Shown here: positions 8,763-17,426 of the stretch, one piece after another
Layout of the letters: every line of letters starts with the position of its first letter
Position numbering within the stretch: position 1 is the stretch's first letter
Source of the DNA: Bog-473 sp963804055
GTDB lineage: Bacteria; Actinomycetota; Acidimicrobiia; Acidimicrobiales; RAAP-2
NCBI GenBank assembly: GCA_963804055.1
Contig: CAWDOU010000007.1
Location: forward strand, 15,602 to 79,601
DNA: 64,000 bases
Reading direction: 5' to 3'
The notes under the pieces: generated by a model
The model's database searches: none
The model's input: only the letters and a program-made list of their open reading frames with translations
Told to the model about the DNA's origin: nothing
Translations under genes and position numbers: made by a program

Positions 8763-8830
8763 GTGGGCGGAGGGGGCGCTGGGAGGCACACCGCCGTACA
8801 CTCCCAGTTCACCCGCATGGCGGGGCCGCT

Positions 8831-8914
8831 GCGGGCGTGGCGGAATCGGCAGACGCGCCGGGTTTAGGTCCCGGTCCCCGAAAGGGGGTGGAGGTTCAAA
8901 TCCTCTCGCCCGCA
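8831..8914 (+). tRNA. tRNA-Leu (anticodon UAG)
   Basis: 84-base class II tRNA. The acceptor stem GCGGGCG pairs with CGCCCGC at 8907-8913, with discriminator A at 8914. The anticodon stem CCGGG/CCCGG encloses the loop TTTAGGT, placing TAG at 8865-8867. The long variable arm CCCCGAAAGGGGG and the T arm GGAGGTTCAAATCCTCT are present. CCA is not encoded. A TACACT hexamer at 8797-8802 is a possible -10. Reads CUA and, by wobble, other CUN codons. Confidence 0.97.
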
Positions 8915-8939
8915 CCCGAGTCCACTGCACCGCAGCCGA

Positions 8940-8945
8940 TAGCTT
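8940..8945 (+). promoter_or_regulatory. -10 element for glycerate kinase gene
   Basis: TAGCTT, 7 bases before the ATG at 8953 and 26 bases after the tRNA; leaderless spacing. Confidence 0.45.
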
Positions 8946-8952
8946 CCTCCTG

Positions 8953-9993
8953 ATGCCCCACCTCGTCGCCGCGCCGGACAAATTCCGGGGGACGGCATCG
9001 GCCGGGGACGCCGCGGCGGCGATGGCCGACGCGGCCCGGGCGGCCGGGTGGACGGCCGACGAGGCACCGATGTCCGACGGCGGTGAGGGACTGCTCCCGG
9101 TCCTGGGGGGCCGGCGCCGCACGACGGTGGTGACGGGCCCGCTCGGCGCCCGCGTGGAGGCCGAATGGCGCCTGTTGGACCAGCGGCCCGGCGAGCCCCT
9201 GACCGCCGTGGTGGAGATGGCGCGCGCCGCGGGACGTGCCCTCCTGCCGCGGCCACGGGACGACGACCCGCTGCGCGCCGGCACCGCGGGCGTCGGACAA
9301 CTCCTCCTGGCCGCCCGCGACGCGGGCGCCGGGCGCATCGTCATCGGCTGCGGTGGCTCGTCGACGACCGACGGGGGCCTGGGCGCGTTCGAGGCCGTGG
9401 GCTCGCCGGCGGCGCTGGCTGGCGTGGAGCTCGTCGTCGCCTGTGACGTCACGACGCGCTTCGGCGACGCCGCCGTCGTGTTCGGGCCGCAGAAGGGGGC
9501 CACGCCGGCGCAGGTGGAGGCCCTCACCGTGCGCCTGGCCGAGGTGGCCGACCGCTACCGCCGGGAGACCGGCATCGACGTCACGGGCATCGACGGCGGC
9601 GGTGCGGCCGGCGGGCTGGCGGGGGGCCTGGTCGCCCTGGGCGCCCACATAAAGCCGGGCTTCGACCTGGTGGCCGGACTGGTCGGCCTCGGCGAGCGCC
9701 TGGAGCGGGCCGACCTGGCGGTCACCGGGGAGGGGCACCTCGATCCCCCGTCCTTCCACGGCAAGGTGCCGGGCGGGGTCCTCGAGCTCGCCCGCGCCCG
9801 TGGCGCGTCGGGACGGGCGCTGCCGGTCCTGTGCATCGCGGGCGGCGCCGACGCGTCGGTCCTGGCCTCGCCCCCTGCCGGCCTCGACGTGGTCAGCCTG
9901 ACCGCCCGCTTCGGCCGGGCCCGGGCCCGCAGCGAGACGGTCCCGCTGATCGGCCTGGTCACCGCCGAGGCGCTCTCCCGGTTTTGCCCCTGA
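8953..9993 (+). CDS. glxK: Glycerate kinase
   Basis: 346 residues. The protein opens VAAPDKFRGTASAGDAAAAM, the substrate/ATP loop of the GarK/GlxK family, followed by MSDGGEGLLPVL, then IVIGCGGSSTTDGGLGA near 135-150 and GEGHLDPPSFHGKVPGGV near 261-278, all family hallmarks. It phosphorylates D-glycerate, usually to 2-phosphoglycerate in this family, feeding lower glycolysis from glyoxylate, serine or sugar-acid catabolism. The length is slightly below the ~380 residues usual for the family. No glycerate pathway partner is adjacent; the next gene, an SDR, is 111 bases downstream with its own ribosome binding site. Confidence 0.92.
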   Translation: MPHLVAAPDKFRGTASAGDAAAAMADAARAAGWTADEAPMSDGGEGLLPVLGGRRRTTVVTGPLGARVEAEWRLLDQRPGEPLTAVVEMARAAGRALLPRPRDDDPLRAGTAGVGQLLLAARDAGAGRIVIGCGGSSTTDGGLGAFEAVGSPAALAGVELVVACDVTTRFGDAAVVFGPQKGATPAQVEALTVRLAEVADRYRRETGIDVTGIDGGGAAGGLAGGLVALGAHIKPGFDLVAGLVGLGERLERADLAVTGEGHLDPPSFHGKVPGGVLELARARGASGRALPVLCIAGGADASVLASPPAGLDVVSLTARFGRARARSETVPLIGLVTAEALSRFCP

Positions 9994-10104
9994 AGGAGCG
10001 CATCGGCCACACTGCTGGCGCGTCGCGGCGGCCATCGGCCCCGCCGCCGGGCCCCCTCCGGGACGGCCGGCTGGGCGCGTTGACCGATACAGGGAGGCAT
10101 CACC

Positions 10105-11016
10105 ATGGGACTGCTCGACGGCAAGGTGGCGGTCGTCACCGGCGCGGGGCGAGGCATCGGACGCGAGGAGGCACTCGTCCTCGCCGGCGAGGGCGCGCGG
10201 GTCGTCGTCAACGACGTCGGAGCCGGTCTGCACGGCGAGGGCTCGCAGGATGCGCACCCCGCCGAGGAGGTCGTGGCGCTGATCACCGAACGCGGCGGCG
10301 AAGCCGCGGTGAACGGCGACGACATCAGCACCTGGGCCGGCGGCAAGAACGTGGTGGACCAGGCGATCGACACCTTCGGCGCGCTCGACATCCTGGTCAA
10401 CAACGCCGGGATCCTGCGCGACAAGATGTCGTTCAACATGGACGAGTCGGACTGGGACGACGTGATCCGTGTCCACCTCAAGGGCCACTTCGCCGCCACG
10501 CACCACGCCGCGGTGTACTGGCGCAACCGGGCCAAGTCGGGTGAGGACGTCACCGGCCGCATCATCAACACGTCGTCGGAGGCCGGGCTGTACGGCAACG
10601 CCGGCCAGGCGAACTACGCCGCGGCCAAGGCGGGCATTGCCGCCCTCACCTGGGTGGAGGCGCGCGAGCTCGGCCGCTACGGGGTCACCTCCAACGCCAT
10701 CGCCCCGCGCGCCCGGACCCGCATGACCGAGACGATCTTCGGCGGTGACGGCATGAATGCCGGGGAGGGCGGCTTCGACGCCTGGGACCCCAAGAACATC
10801 GCCAACGTGGCGGCGTTCCTGGCCGCGCCGGCCTCGGCCGACATCACGGGCCAGATCCTGGTCGTGTTCGGCGGCAACATCTACGCCATGAGCGCCTTCA
10901 AGGCCGTCGGGCAGGTCACGCGCGACGCCGAGTGGTCGCCCGAGCAGTTGGTGGCCGCCAAGGGCGAGCTCTTCAAGGGGATCAGCTCCGGGGTGCCCGA
11001 CTTCAGCTTCATTTAG
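10105..11016 (+). CDS. SDR-family hydroxyacyl-CoA/steroid dehydrogenase-like protein
   Basis: 303 residues. Classical SDR features: TGAGRGIG cofactor loop (about 12-19), LVNNAG near 96-101, and catalytic Ser-Tyr-Lys in NTSSEAGLYGNAGQANYAAAKAG. The insert NDVGAGLHGEGSQDAHPAEEV after strand 2 resembles the MFE-2-like 3-hydroxyacyl-CoA dehydrogenases common in fatty acid and sterol degradation of actinobacteria. It probably uses NAD to oxidise a beta-hydroxyacyl-CoA or related alcohol. AGGGAGG lies 8 bases before the ATG, one of the strongest ribosome binding sites here. An LLM oxidoreductase gene follows after 47 bases. Confidence 0.88.
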   Translation: MGLLDGKVAVVTGAGRGIGREEALVLAGEGARVVVNDVGAGLHGEGSQDAHPAEEVVALITERGGEAAVNGDDISTWAGGKNVVDQAIDTFGALDILVNNAGILRDKMSFNMDESDWDDVIRVHLKGHFAATHHAAVYWRNRAKSGEDVTGRIINTSSEAGLYGNAGQANYAAAKAGIAALTWVEARELGRYGVTSNAIAPRARTRMTETIFGGDGMNAGEGGFDAWDPKNIANVAAFLAAPASADITGQILVVFGGNIYAMSAFKAVGQVTRDAEWSPEQLVAAKGELFKGISSGVPDFSFI

Positions 11017-11063
11017 GCCGAGCGGGTCGGGCGTCCTCCGCCGATGTGCGGCAACATGGCGCC

Positions 11064-12011
11064 ATGGCACACGACCGGAAGTTCCGCTTCGCCGCGCAAC
11101 TGAGCAAGGCGCCCGACGGCACCGCCCGCTCCTGGGCGGCCCAGGCCCGGCAGGCGGAGGACCTGGGCTACAGCACGCTGCTCATGCCAGACCACTTCGG
11201 CGACCAGCTCGCCCCGGTGCCCGCCCTGGCCGCGGTCGCCGCCGCCACCACCACGCTCCGGATGGGCTCGCTCGTCTTCGGGAACGACTACCGCCACCCG
11301 TTCGTCCTCGCCAAGGAGGCGGCGACGCTCGACGTCCTGAGCGACGGCCGGTTCGAAATGAGCCTCGGTGCCGGCTGGATGCGCACGGACTACGACGAGG
11401 CCGGGCTGGCCTACGACCACCCGGCCGTGCGCGTGGCGCGCTTCGAGGAGGCGGTGAAGGTGGTCCAGGGCCTGCTGCGCACCGACGGGCCCTTCAACTT
11501 CCACGGGGAGCACTACGAGGTGCTGGGGCACACGCTCACCCCGCGCCCGGTGCAGCAGCCCGGGCCACCGCTCATCATCGGCGGCGGCGGCAAGCGGGTG
11601 CTCTCCTTCGCCGCCCGGCAGGCCGACATCGTGAGCATCAACGTCAACCTGCGCGAGGGCACCGGTGGCGCCGAGACGGCCGCGGACGCCACGCCCGAGC
11701 GGACGCGCACCAAGATCGGCTGGGTGAAAGAGGCGGCCGGCGACCGCTTCGCCGACCTGGAGCTCAACTCCCTCATCGGCTTCGTCATGGTGACCGACGA
11801 CGCCGCCGGCTTGGCGGCGCAGATGGGCCCCGCCTTCGGCATTGACGCCGCCGACGCCCTGCACGTGCCGCTGGCGCTCATCGGGACGCTCGAGGAGATG
11901 ACCGAGGAGCTCGAGTGGCGCCGGGCGGAATACGGGATCTCCTACTGGTCGATCGAGTCGGACGCCTGGGAGACCCTCGGCCCGGTCGTGGCCAGGCTGG
12001 CCGGGACATGA
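11064..12011 (+). CDS. LLM-class F420-type oxidoreductase
   Basis: 315 residues from the ATG at 11064. The luciferase-like TIM barrel is clear: RFAAQLSKAPDGTARSW, DLGYSTLLMPDHFGDQLAPV, GSLVFGNDYRHPFVLAKEAA, DGRFEMSLGAGWMRTDYDEAG and PPLIIGGGGKRVLSFAA. This matches actinobacterial subfamilies that use coenzyme F420 rather than FMN. It is expected to move a hydride between F420H2 and an unknown small molecule. The stop codon overlaps the next start as ATGA, coupling it to an alpha/beta hydrolase, which suggests both act on one substrate. Confidence 0.88.
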   Translation: MAHDRKFRFAAQLSKAPDGTARSWAAQARQAEDLGYSTLLMPDHFGDQLAPVPALAAVAAATTTLRMGSLVFGNDYRHPFVLAKEAATLDVLSDGRFEMSLGAGWMRTDYDEAGLAYDHPAVRVARFEEAVKVVQGLLRTDGPFNFHGEHYEVLGHTLTPRPVQQPGPPLIIGGGGKRVLSFAARQADIVSINVNLREGTGGAETAADATPERTRTKIGWVKEAAGDRFADLELNSLIGFVMVTDDAAGLAAQMGPAFGIDAADALHVPLALIGTLEEMTEELEWRRAEYGISYWSIESDAWETLGPVVARLAGT

Positions 12012-12904
12012 CCGCCGGCTCGGCGGCGGAATGGGAGGCCGGCGGCACGTCCCGCACCCTCTGCGGCGAGCGCGTCTTCACGGTCGACGCGCCGTCCATC
12101 GGCCCGGAGCGGCACGAGCCGCTGCTCGTGCTGCACGGTTTCCCGTCGTCGTCGTTCGACTACGCCGCCGTGCTGGACGGCCTGCGGGCCGGACGGCGGG
12201 TCCTCCTCCTCGACATGCTCGGGTACGGCCTTTCCGCCAAGCCGGACCGGGCCTATTCGATGGCGCTGCAGGCCGACCTGGCCGCCGCCTTCGTGGCCGC
12301 CCTCGGGGTCGGGCGCCTGGCCCTGCTGACCCATGACATGGGCGACACCGTCGGGGGCGAGCTTCTGGCGCGGCGCGCCGAGGGGGCCTGGCCCGTCGAG
12401 GTGACGCGCCGCGTCGTGACGAACGGCAGCATCTACATTGCCCAGGCCCGTCTGACCAACGGCCAGCAGCTCCTGCTCGGCCTGCCCGACGAGGTGCTGC
12501 CGGCCGGGATCCCGATCGATGCCGCGTCCATCACGCAGAGCCTGCGCGACACGTTCAGCCCGCTGACCCCGCCCGTTCCCGACGGCTGGCCCGAGGACCC
12601 CGTCCCGGCCGCGGCGGCCCAGGTGGTCCACGACGACGGCCAACGGCTGCTGCCGCGCCTGATCCGCTACATCGAGGAGCGCCGGGCCAACGAGCGCCGC
12701 TTCACCGGTGCCATTGAGACGGACCCCTCACCGCTGCATGTCGTATGGGGCCTCGACGACCCGATCGCCGTCCCGACCATGGTCGACACGCTGCTCGCCG
12801 CCCGGCCCGACGCCACCGCGGTCCGGCTCGAGGGCGTGGGGCACTACCCCATGGTGGAGGCGCCCGGGCGCTTCCTCGACGCGGTGCTGCCCGGACTGGG
12901 CTGA
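12008..12904 (+). CDS. Alpha/beta hydrolase, haloalkane dehalogenase/epoxide hydrolase-like
   Basis: 298 residues. The oxyanion motif is LLVLHGFPSSSFDY, followed by LLLDMLGYGLSAKPDR. The nucleophile elbow is LLTHDMGDTVGGEL, with Asp in the nucleophile position, as in haloalkane dehalogenases and epoxide hydrolases. The acid is probably in VWGLDDPIAVP and the catalytic His in GVGHYPMVEAPGRF. The substrate is unknown. Its ATG overlaps the stop of the LLM oxidoreductase (ATGA at 12008-12011), and the DUF2127 gene follows after 6 bases, so the three probably form one transcript. Confidence 0.88.
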   Translation: MTAGSAAEWEAGGTSRTLCGERVFTVDAPSIGPERHEPLLVLHGFPSSSFDYAAVLDGLRAGRRVLLLDMLGYGLSAKPDRAYSMALQADLAAAFVAALGVGRLALLTHDMGDTVGGELLARRAEGAWPVEVTRRVVTNGSIYIAQARLTNGQQLLLGLPDEVLPAGIPIDAASITQSLRDTFSPLTPPVPDGWPEDPVPAAAAQVVHDDGQRLLPRLIRYIEERRANERRFTGAIETDPSPLHVVWGLDDPIAVPTMVDTLLAARPDATAVRLEGVGHYPMVEAPGRFLDAVLPGLG

Positions 12905-12910
12905 GGCGGC

Positions 12911-13726
12911 GTGCCGCGGCGGCCCCGGCCCCCCAACCGCTACGAGCTCCTCACGTGTGCCTGGTCGGGGCACGTCCTGGTCGGCCTGGACGCCGCGACG
13001 ATCACAGACGACGACATGCTGGTGGCGCGCCAGGACGGCGCGGTGCGCTGGCACCGCTGCCTGCGCTGCGACGACTGGGTCCTCCGGACGCCGCCGGAGC
13101 AGCCCGCCCGCGAGCGGGTCGAGCAGCGGGACGAGATGGTGCTCCCGCTGCGCGGCTCGGCCCTGCGCGACCGCTACGTCCTGCGTCTCATTGCGGTGGA
13201 CCGTGCCATTCACGTCGTCGTGCTGACCGCTCTGGCCATTGCGCTGTTCACCTTCGCCGCGCACGATCAGGCCCTGCACCACGACTATCAGAACATCATG
13301 AACGATCTGGCCGGCGGCACGCCCGGGGCGTCGCAGGCCCGCGGCCTCCTCGGCTACTTCGGCCGCGCCTTCAAGTACTCGCCGACGCACCTGCGGATCC
13401 TCGGCGTGGTGCTGTTGGCCTTCGCCGCGTTGGAGGCGGCCGAGATGGTCGGGCTCTGGCTCAACAAGCGCTGGGCCGAGTACCTCACCTTCATCGCCAC
13501 CACCGCGCTGGTCCCCTTCGAGATCTACGAGCTCACCAACGGCGTCAGCGTGTTCAAGCTGATCGCCCTGGTCATCAACCTGGCCGTCGTGATCTACCTG
13601 TTGCTGGCCAAGCGCCTCTTCGGCCTCCGGGGCGGCCGCGTCGCCGAGCACGCCCGCCGCGAGGCCTCGAGCGGGTGGGGCGCCATGGAGCGGGCGACGC
13701 CCGGAGCGCCGGGCGCCCCGTCCTGA
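12911..13726 (+). CDS. DUF2127-type membrane protein
   Basis: 271 residues, GTG start. A soluble N-terminal part of about 100 residues contains RWHRCLRCDDWVL, a Cys pair that could bind metal together with an upstream Cys. Four hydrophobic helices follow: AIHVVVLTALAIALFTFA, LRILGVVLLAFAALEAAEMVGLW, YLTFIATTALVPFEIYELT and VFKLIALVINLAVVIYLLLA, matching the DUF2127 membrane domain of unknown function. It comes 6 bases after the hydrolase and converges on the sulfatase with 3 bases between the stops. Confidence 0.75.
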   Translation: MPRRPRPPNRYELLTCAWSGHVLVGLDAATITDDDMLVARQDGAVRWHRCLRCDDWVLRTPPEQPARERVEQRDEMVLPLRGSALRDRYVLRLIAVDRAIHVVVLTALAIALFTFAAHDQALHHDYQNIMNDLAGGTPGASQARGLLGYFGRAFKYSPTHLRILGVVLLAFAALEAAEMVGLWLNKRWAEYLTFIATTALVPFEIYELTNGVSVFKLIALVINLAVVIYLLLAKRLFGLRGGRVAEHARREASSGWGAMERATPGAPGAPS

Positions 13727-13729
13727 GGA

Positions 13730-15367
13730 TCAGGCGGGCGCCATCACCTTGAGCGTCCGCCGCTCGGTGGGCAGGCTGGCGTAGAGGTCGGCCACCAGGT
13801 CGTCGCGCTGGGCCCGGCACGACGGGTCGTCCCACCGGTTCTCGAATTGGTAGGGGTCGGCGTCCACGTCGTAGAGCTCGCCGGTGGCGATGGCCACGCC
13901 GCCCGGTCCGGACCCGGACTGCTCGTAGACGACGGGGCACGGCTGCAGGACGGCGTCGCCCCAGACCTCCTCCAGCCCGTTGGGCTGCCCGGCGGTAGAG
14001 GGCTCGTACACCGTGCAGAGCCACCCGCCGCGGTAGATGGTCCGCAGGTGCATGCCGTAGCCGGGGAACTGGCTGTCCCACTCGCACAGCGCGCGCTCGC
14101 GCCCCGGCTCCCCGTCGGCCTGCGGCAGGGCCCGGCCCTGCATCCACGGCGCGGGGTCGACGCCGGCGATGGCGCAGAACGTCGGCGCCAGGTCGACCTG
14201 CCCGACCGGGTCGTGCACCACCGCCGGGTCGATGCCGGCGGACGGGGCCGGCCGCCAGACGAAGGGCAGCCGCATCAGCGCGTCGGTGTGGAAGGGGCCC
14301 TTGTAGAGCAGGCCGAAGTCCCCCTGCATTTCGCCGTGGTCGGTGGTGAAGATGACGTCGGTGTCGGCCAGCCAGCCCCGCAGCGCGATCGTCCGGAGCA
14401 CGCGGCCGCAGGCCTCGTCGATCAGCTCGTTCATGACGTGCACCTTGGCGTTGACCTCGCGGATCTGGTCGTGTGTGAGCCGCGAGGGCACGAAGGTGGC
14501 CGGGCCGCCTTCCATGTTGGGGAACGAGCCGTCCCAGTAGCCGAGCCAGTGCGCCGGCTTGCGTGCCAGCACCGCGCGCACCGCCTCGTCGGAGCCGGGA
14601 TGACCCGGCGGCAGAGCGAGGTCCTGCCACGGCACCCGCGGCAGCTCGGAGGCCGGTGGGTCCCACGGGTGGTGCGGGTCGGGGAACGACATCCAGCAGA
14701 ACCACGGCTCGTCGCGCCCGAGTGACGAGAGCCAGTCGACGGTCAGGTCGGCCACCCAGTCGGTGTGGTACCACTCGCGCGGGATCGGATTGTTCTTCGT
14801 CTCCGGGGCCGCCGTGTCGCCCCCGGGCTCGGCCTGCAGCAGCCCGGCGAAGCTGTGCAGATGCTCGGGATGGTTCTTCTTGAGCCAGCGCCCGTAGTGG
14901 GCGATGGGATGGTCGCCCCAGGCCGCCGCGTGCATGGCCTGCTCGGAGCGCTCGAAGCCGCGCCACGGCCCGGTGTCCCCGCGCGCCACCCGCGCGTTCT
15001 CCTCGAACTGATTGGCAGGGTCGAAGCCCGGCTCGAAGTGGGCCTTGCCGAGCAGCGCGGTGCGGTAGCCCGCCCTGTCGTGCAGGTACTGCGCCACCGA
15101 GGGGGCGTCGACCGGCAGTGGGATCCCGTTGGCCACCACGCCGTGCGTCCGGACGTACTGGCCCGTGAGCATGGTGGAGCGCGCCGGCATGCACACGGTG
15201 TTCTGGTTGTAGGCACGCCGGTACGTGATGCCCTCGGCCGCCAGCTTGTCGACCACGGGCGTGCGGGCGACCGTGCCACCGTTGCAGCCGAGGCTGTCGT
15301 AGCGCTGCTGGTCGGTGGTGACGAAGAGGATGTTGCGACGGCGCGGACCGGTCATGGCGTGCATCAT
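13730..15367 (-). CDS. Sulfatase (type I, formylglycine-dependent)
   Basis: 545 residues. Metal site TTDQQRYDSLGC (about 17-28) and the maturation motif CMPAR at 59-63 (CxPxR), in which Cys59 would be converted to formylglycine. FTTDHGEMQGDFGLLYKGPF supplies the second metal cluster and PFHTDALMRLPFV the substrate side. It hydrolyses a sulfate ester or related substrate; the family also contains phosphonate hydrolases. No N-terminal signal peptide is visible, so a cytoplasmic location is likely. The first of two ATGs (15367) overlaps the upstream TGA. No formylglycine-generating enzyme gene is seen in this window. Confidence 0.9.
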   Translation of the reverse strand: MMHAMTGPRRRNILFVTTDQQRYDSLGCNGGTVARTPVVDKLAAEGITYRRAYNQNTVCMPARSTMLTGQYVRTHGVVANGIPLPVDAPSVAQYLHDRAGYRTALLGKAHFEPGFDPANQFEENARVARGDTGPWRGFERSEQAMHAAAWGDHPIAHYGRWLKKNHPEHLHSFAGLLQAEPGGDTAAPETKNNPIPREWYHTDWVADLTVDWLSSLGRDEPWFCWMSFPDPHHPWDPPASELPRVPWQDLALPPGHPGSDEAVRAVLARKPAHWLGYWDGSFPNMEGGPATFVPSRLTHDQIREVNAKVHVMNELIDEACGRVLRTIALRGWLADTDVIFTTDHGEMQGDFGLLYKGPFHTDALMRLPFVWRPAPSAGIDPAVVHDPVGQVDLAPTFCAIAGVDPAPWMQGRALPQADGEPGRERALCEWDSQFPGYGMHLRTIYRGGWLCTVYEPSTAGQPNGLEEVWGDAVLQPCPVVYEQSGSGPGGVAIATGELYDVDADPYQFENRWDDPSCRAQRDDLVADLYASLPTERRTLKVMAPA

Positions 15368-15996
15368 TCCGCGCGCAGCATGCGGTGCAGGTCGATCTCG
15401 AGCTCCTCCATCAATTGGGCCAGCAGGCGCAGGCGCTCCGGGGCACCCTCGGCGGCCAGCAGCCGCTGGGCGTCGTAGGCACTGAGGGGCGCCACCGCGC
15501 ACAGCTGCCACGACGCCAGGTCGGCATCGCCTCCCCCGTCGAGCGCGAGGTCAGGCGCCAACGGGGGCGCGCCGCCCTGCTCCGCCAGCAGGGCCCGGGC
15601 CCGCCGGACGCGCTGCCCGGCGGCGCCCACCAGGGGGGCGGCATCACCCGGGACCGGCTGGGCCGCGGCGTCGCGCACCAGGGCCGCCGGATAGGGGTCG
15701 TCGGGCAGCCACTCCTCCACCGCGACCAGCGCCTCCCCCTCGACCTCCAGGACCCAGCGCCCGTCGGGCAACTCGGCCGCCTGGGTGATGACGCAGCGGG
15801 TGCCGAGCGCGCTGCGCTCGTCGCCACCCCCGACCTCGGAGCCGCGCTCGATCAGCACAATGCCGAGGCGGGCGTCGCCCTCCAGGCAGTCCCGCATCAA
15901 CTCGCGGTAACGCGGCTCGAAGACGTGCAGCGGCATGGAGGCATGCGGGAACAGGACGGCCGAGAGGGGGAACATCGGCAGGCGGGTGCCGGGCAT
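15364..15996 (-). CDS. LON substrate-binding-domain protein
   Basis: 210 residues from the ATG at 15996. It begins LPMFPLSAVLFPHASMPLHV and FEPRYRELMRDCLEGDARLG, then RGSEVGGGDER and GTRCVITQAAELPDGRW: the LON N-terminal domain without ATPase or protease parts, as in stand-alone YcaP/PUA-like proteins of actinobacteria. The function is unknown; the domain generally binds unfolded protein segments. It overlaps the sulfatase start (ATGA), so they are co-transcribed. The open frame continues upstream into an Ala/Pro-rich stretch, but that overlaps the hairpin at 16021-16042 and I do not include it. Confidence 0.8.
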   Translation of the reverse strand: MPGTRLPMFPLSAVLFPHASMPLHVFEPRYRELMRDCLEGDARLGIVLIERGSEVGGGDERSALGTRCVITQAAELPDGRWVLEVEGEALVAVEEWLPDDPYPAALVRDAAAQPVPGDAAPLVGAAGQRVRRARALLAEQGGAPPLAPDLALDGGGDADLASWQLCAVAPLSAYDAQRLLAAEGAPERLRLLAQLMEELEIDLHRMLRAE

Positions 15997-16020
15997 CCCC
16001 CACCATCGCACACGCGAGAA

Positions 16021-16042
16021 GGACCGGCCCTCCGGCCGGTCC
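16021..16042 (-). terminator. Hairpin, likely terminator of a small minus-strand unit
   Basis: GGACCGGCC pairs perfectly with GGCCGGTCC around a 4-base loop. On the minus strand it starts right after the TGA at 16043-16045 and is followed by TTCT, and it lies 25 bases before the LON-protein ATG, so it could terminate a small upstream unit or attenuate the LON gene. Confidence 0.5.
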
Positions 16043-16291
16043 TCACTCGTTCTGATGCTTCTTGTAGTGCTTCGTTCTCTCTGTGCGCAGTCCGCGGCTC
16101 CAGCCTTCGGCGCAGTGGGTGCGGGGGCCGCCTTGTCGGCCGGCCGGCACACGCACCGGCGCGCTCGCGGCCTCATTCATACGCCGGGCATCTCGCCACG
16201 CGGGCTGCTCCGAGGCGCCACCGAAACCGACATCGGTGGCGCAACCTCAACCCGGTGGATCGGCCTCCTCGGTCGAGCCTGTCGATTGCAT
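16043..16291 (-). other. Possible small gene of 83 codons with an in-frame TGA
   Basis: AAAGGAG at 16298-16304 lies 6 bases before an ATG at 16291. The frame reads MQSTGSTEEADPPG, then TGA (16247-16249), then GCATDVGFGGASEQPAW and continues to a basic end RTERTKHYKKHQNE and a TGA at 16043. Four bases after the internal TGA is a perfect 10-base-pair hairpin, 16215-16242. A later ATG at 16180 would give a free 45-residue product. I recognise no family. It may be a leader peptide with a regulatory hairpin, a decayed gene, a selenocysteine gene, or simply non-coding; the ribosome binding site and the hairpin at the end are the only positive signs. Nothing else is seen in the rest of 15997-16513. 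Confidence 0.25.
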
Positions 16292-16500
16292 CGGCAGCTC
16301 CTTTCCACTCGGGGCAACGGCGGGTGCTCCGTGTGCCACTCGCTCTGCACCAGTATCCACCTCGCCCCGGGCCATGTGAACCCCACGCGAACTGGGCATT
16401 CGCGAAGGCCCTGGTGGGGACTCCGTCCGTCACCCAAACTTCATGTCCACGTGATGTGACGGCCGTCGCAGCGCCCGGGGGTGGGCCGGACGAGGTCCCG

Positions 16501-16506
16501 TACGAT
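16501..16506 (+). promoter_or_regulatory. -10 element for SDR gene
   Basis: TACGAT, 7 bases before the ATG at 16514; no Shine-Dalgarno sequence is present. Confidence 0.45.
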
Positions 16507-16513
16507 CTGGCAC

Positions 16514-17341
16514 ATGGCACTGCCCCCACCCAAGGAGAACACCACGGCGATCGTCACCGGCGCCTCGTCCGGCATCGGGGCGGACATCGCCCGCGAGCTG
16601 GCACGGCGCGGCCACGGTCTCACGCTGGTGGCCCGGCGCAAGGACCGCCTGCAGGCTCTGGCCGACGAGCTGGCGCAGACCCACTCCGTGCGCGCCGAGG
16701 TCATCGCCGCCGACCTCACCGACGCGGACTCGCGTGGCGAGCTCCCCGCGGCGGTGGCCGCGCGCGGCCTGGTCCCGGACATCCTCGTCAACAACGCGGG
16801 CTTCACCACGATGGGCCACGTCGCGCGCGCCGACCGCGCCGCCGAGCTCGCCCTGGTGCGCACCAACGTCGAAGCGGTCGTCGACCTGTGCGCCATGTTC
16901 ATCCCGGCCATGGTGACGCGCCACCGCGGCGCCGTGCTGCAGACCGCTTCGACCGCCGCCTTCCAGCCCCTGCCCGGGCAGGCGTCGTACGGCGCGTCGA
17001 AGGCCTTCGTGCTGTCGTACGGCCGCGCGCTGTCCGCCGAGCTGCGCGGCACCGGCGTCACCGTCACCACACTGTGCCCGGGACCGGTGGAGACCGGCTT
17101 CGCGGCGGCGGCGGGCATGACCGACGACGAGGCGGCCGAGAGCCTGCCCAAGATCATGTGGGTCCCCGCCGCCGACGTCGCCCGCGCCGCGGTCGAGGGA
17201 ATGGCCGCCGGCCGCACCGTGGTGATCCCGGGGGCGGCCAATCGCGTGGGTGCCGGGCTGGCCCACCTGGCGCCCAAGTCGCTCCTCGCACCCCTCATGG
17301 CCAAGCGCCACCCCGCGCTCAGGAACCCCCCGACGGCGTAG
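16514..17341 (+). CDS. SDR-family oxidoreductase (DltE/YdfG-like)
   Basis: 275 residues. AIVTGASSGIGADIARELA is the NADP(H) loop at the N-terminus, LVARRKDRL the adenosine-binding Arg pair, ILVNNAGFTTMG near residue 93, and YGASKAF supplies Tyr and Lys near 157. The C-terminal tail is hydrophobic and basic (LAHLAPKSLLAPLMAKRHP), as in membrane-associated members. The substrate is unknown. It is monocistronic: a leaderless-type -10 lies just upstream and a strong inverted repeat follows 34 bases after the stop. Confidence 0.85.
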   Translation: MALPPPKENTTAIVTGASSGIGADIARELARRGHGLTLVARRKDRLQALADELAQTHSVRAEVIAADLTDADSRGELPAAVAARGLVPDILVNNAGFTTMGHVARADRAAELALVRTNVEAVVDLCAMFIPAMVTRHRGAVLQTASTAAFQPLPGQASYGASKAFVLSYGRALSAELRGTGVTVTTLCPGPVETGFAAAAGMTDDEAAESLPKIMWVPAADVARAAVEGMAAGRTVVIPGAANRVGAGLAHLAPKSLLAPLMAKRHPALRNPPTA

Positions 17342-17375
17342 GACGCGTCCGCCGGATCCGGCCCGCGCGCGCAAC

Positions 17376-17426
17376 GAGGCGCGTGGCCGCCGCCAACGTC
17401 AGCGACGCTGCCCGGCCACGCGCCTC
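17376..17426 (+). terminator. Inverted-repeat terminator
   Basis: GAGGCGCGTGGCCG (17376-17389) pairs perfectly with CGGCCACGCGCCTC (17413-17426) around a 23-base loop that contains its own CGTC/GACG stem. No T-run follows, as is usual for GC-rich actinobacterial terminators. Confidence 0.7.

Noticed and set aside
8896..11070. 724-codon minus-strand open frame
   Set aside because: It lies antisense to the glycerate kinase and SDR genes and has no family pattern.
15997..16176. N-terminal extension of the LON-domain protein (Ala/Pro-rich)
   Set aside because: The extension runs through a terminator-like hairpin, and the LON domain starts normally at the ATG at 15996.
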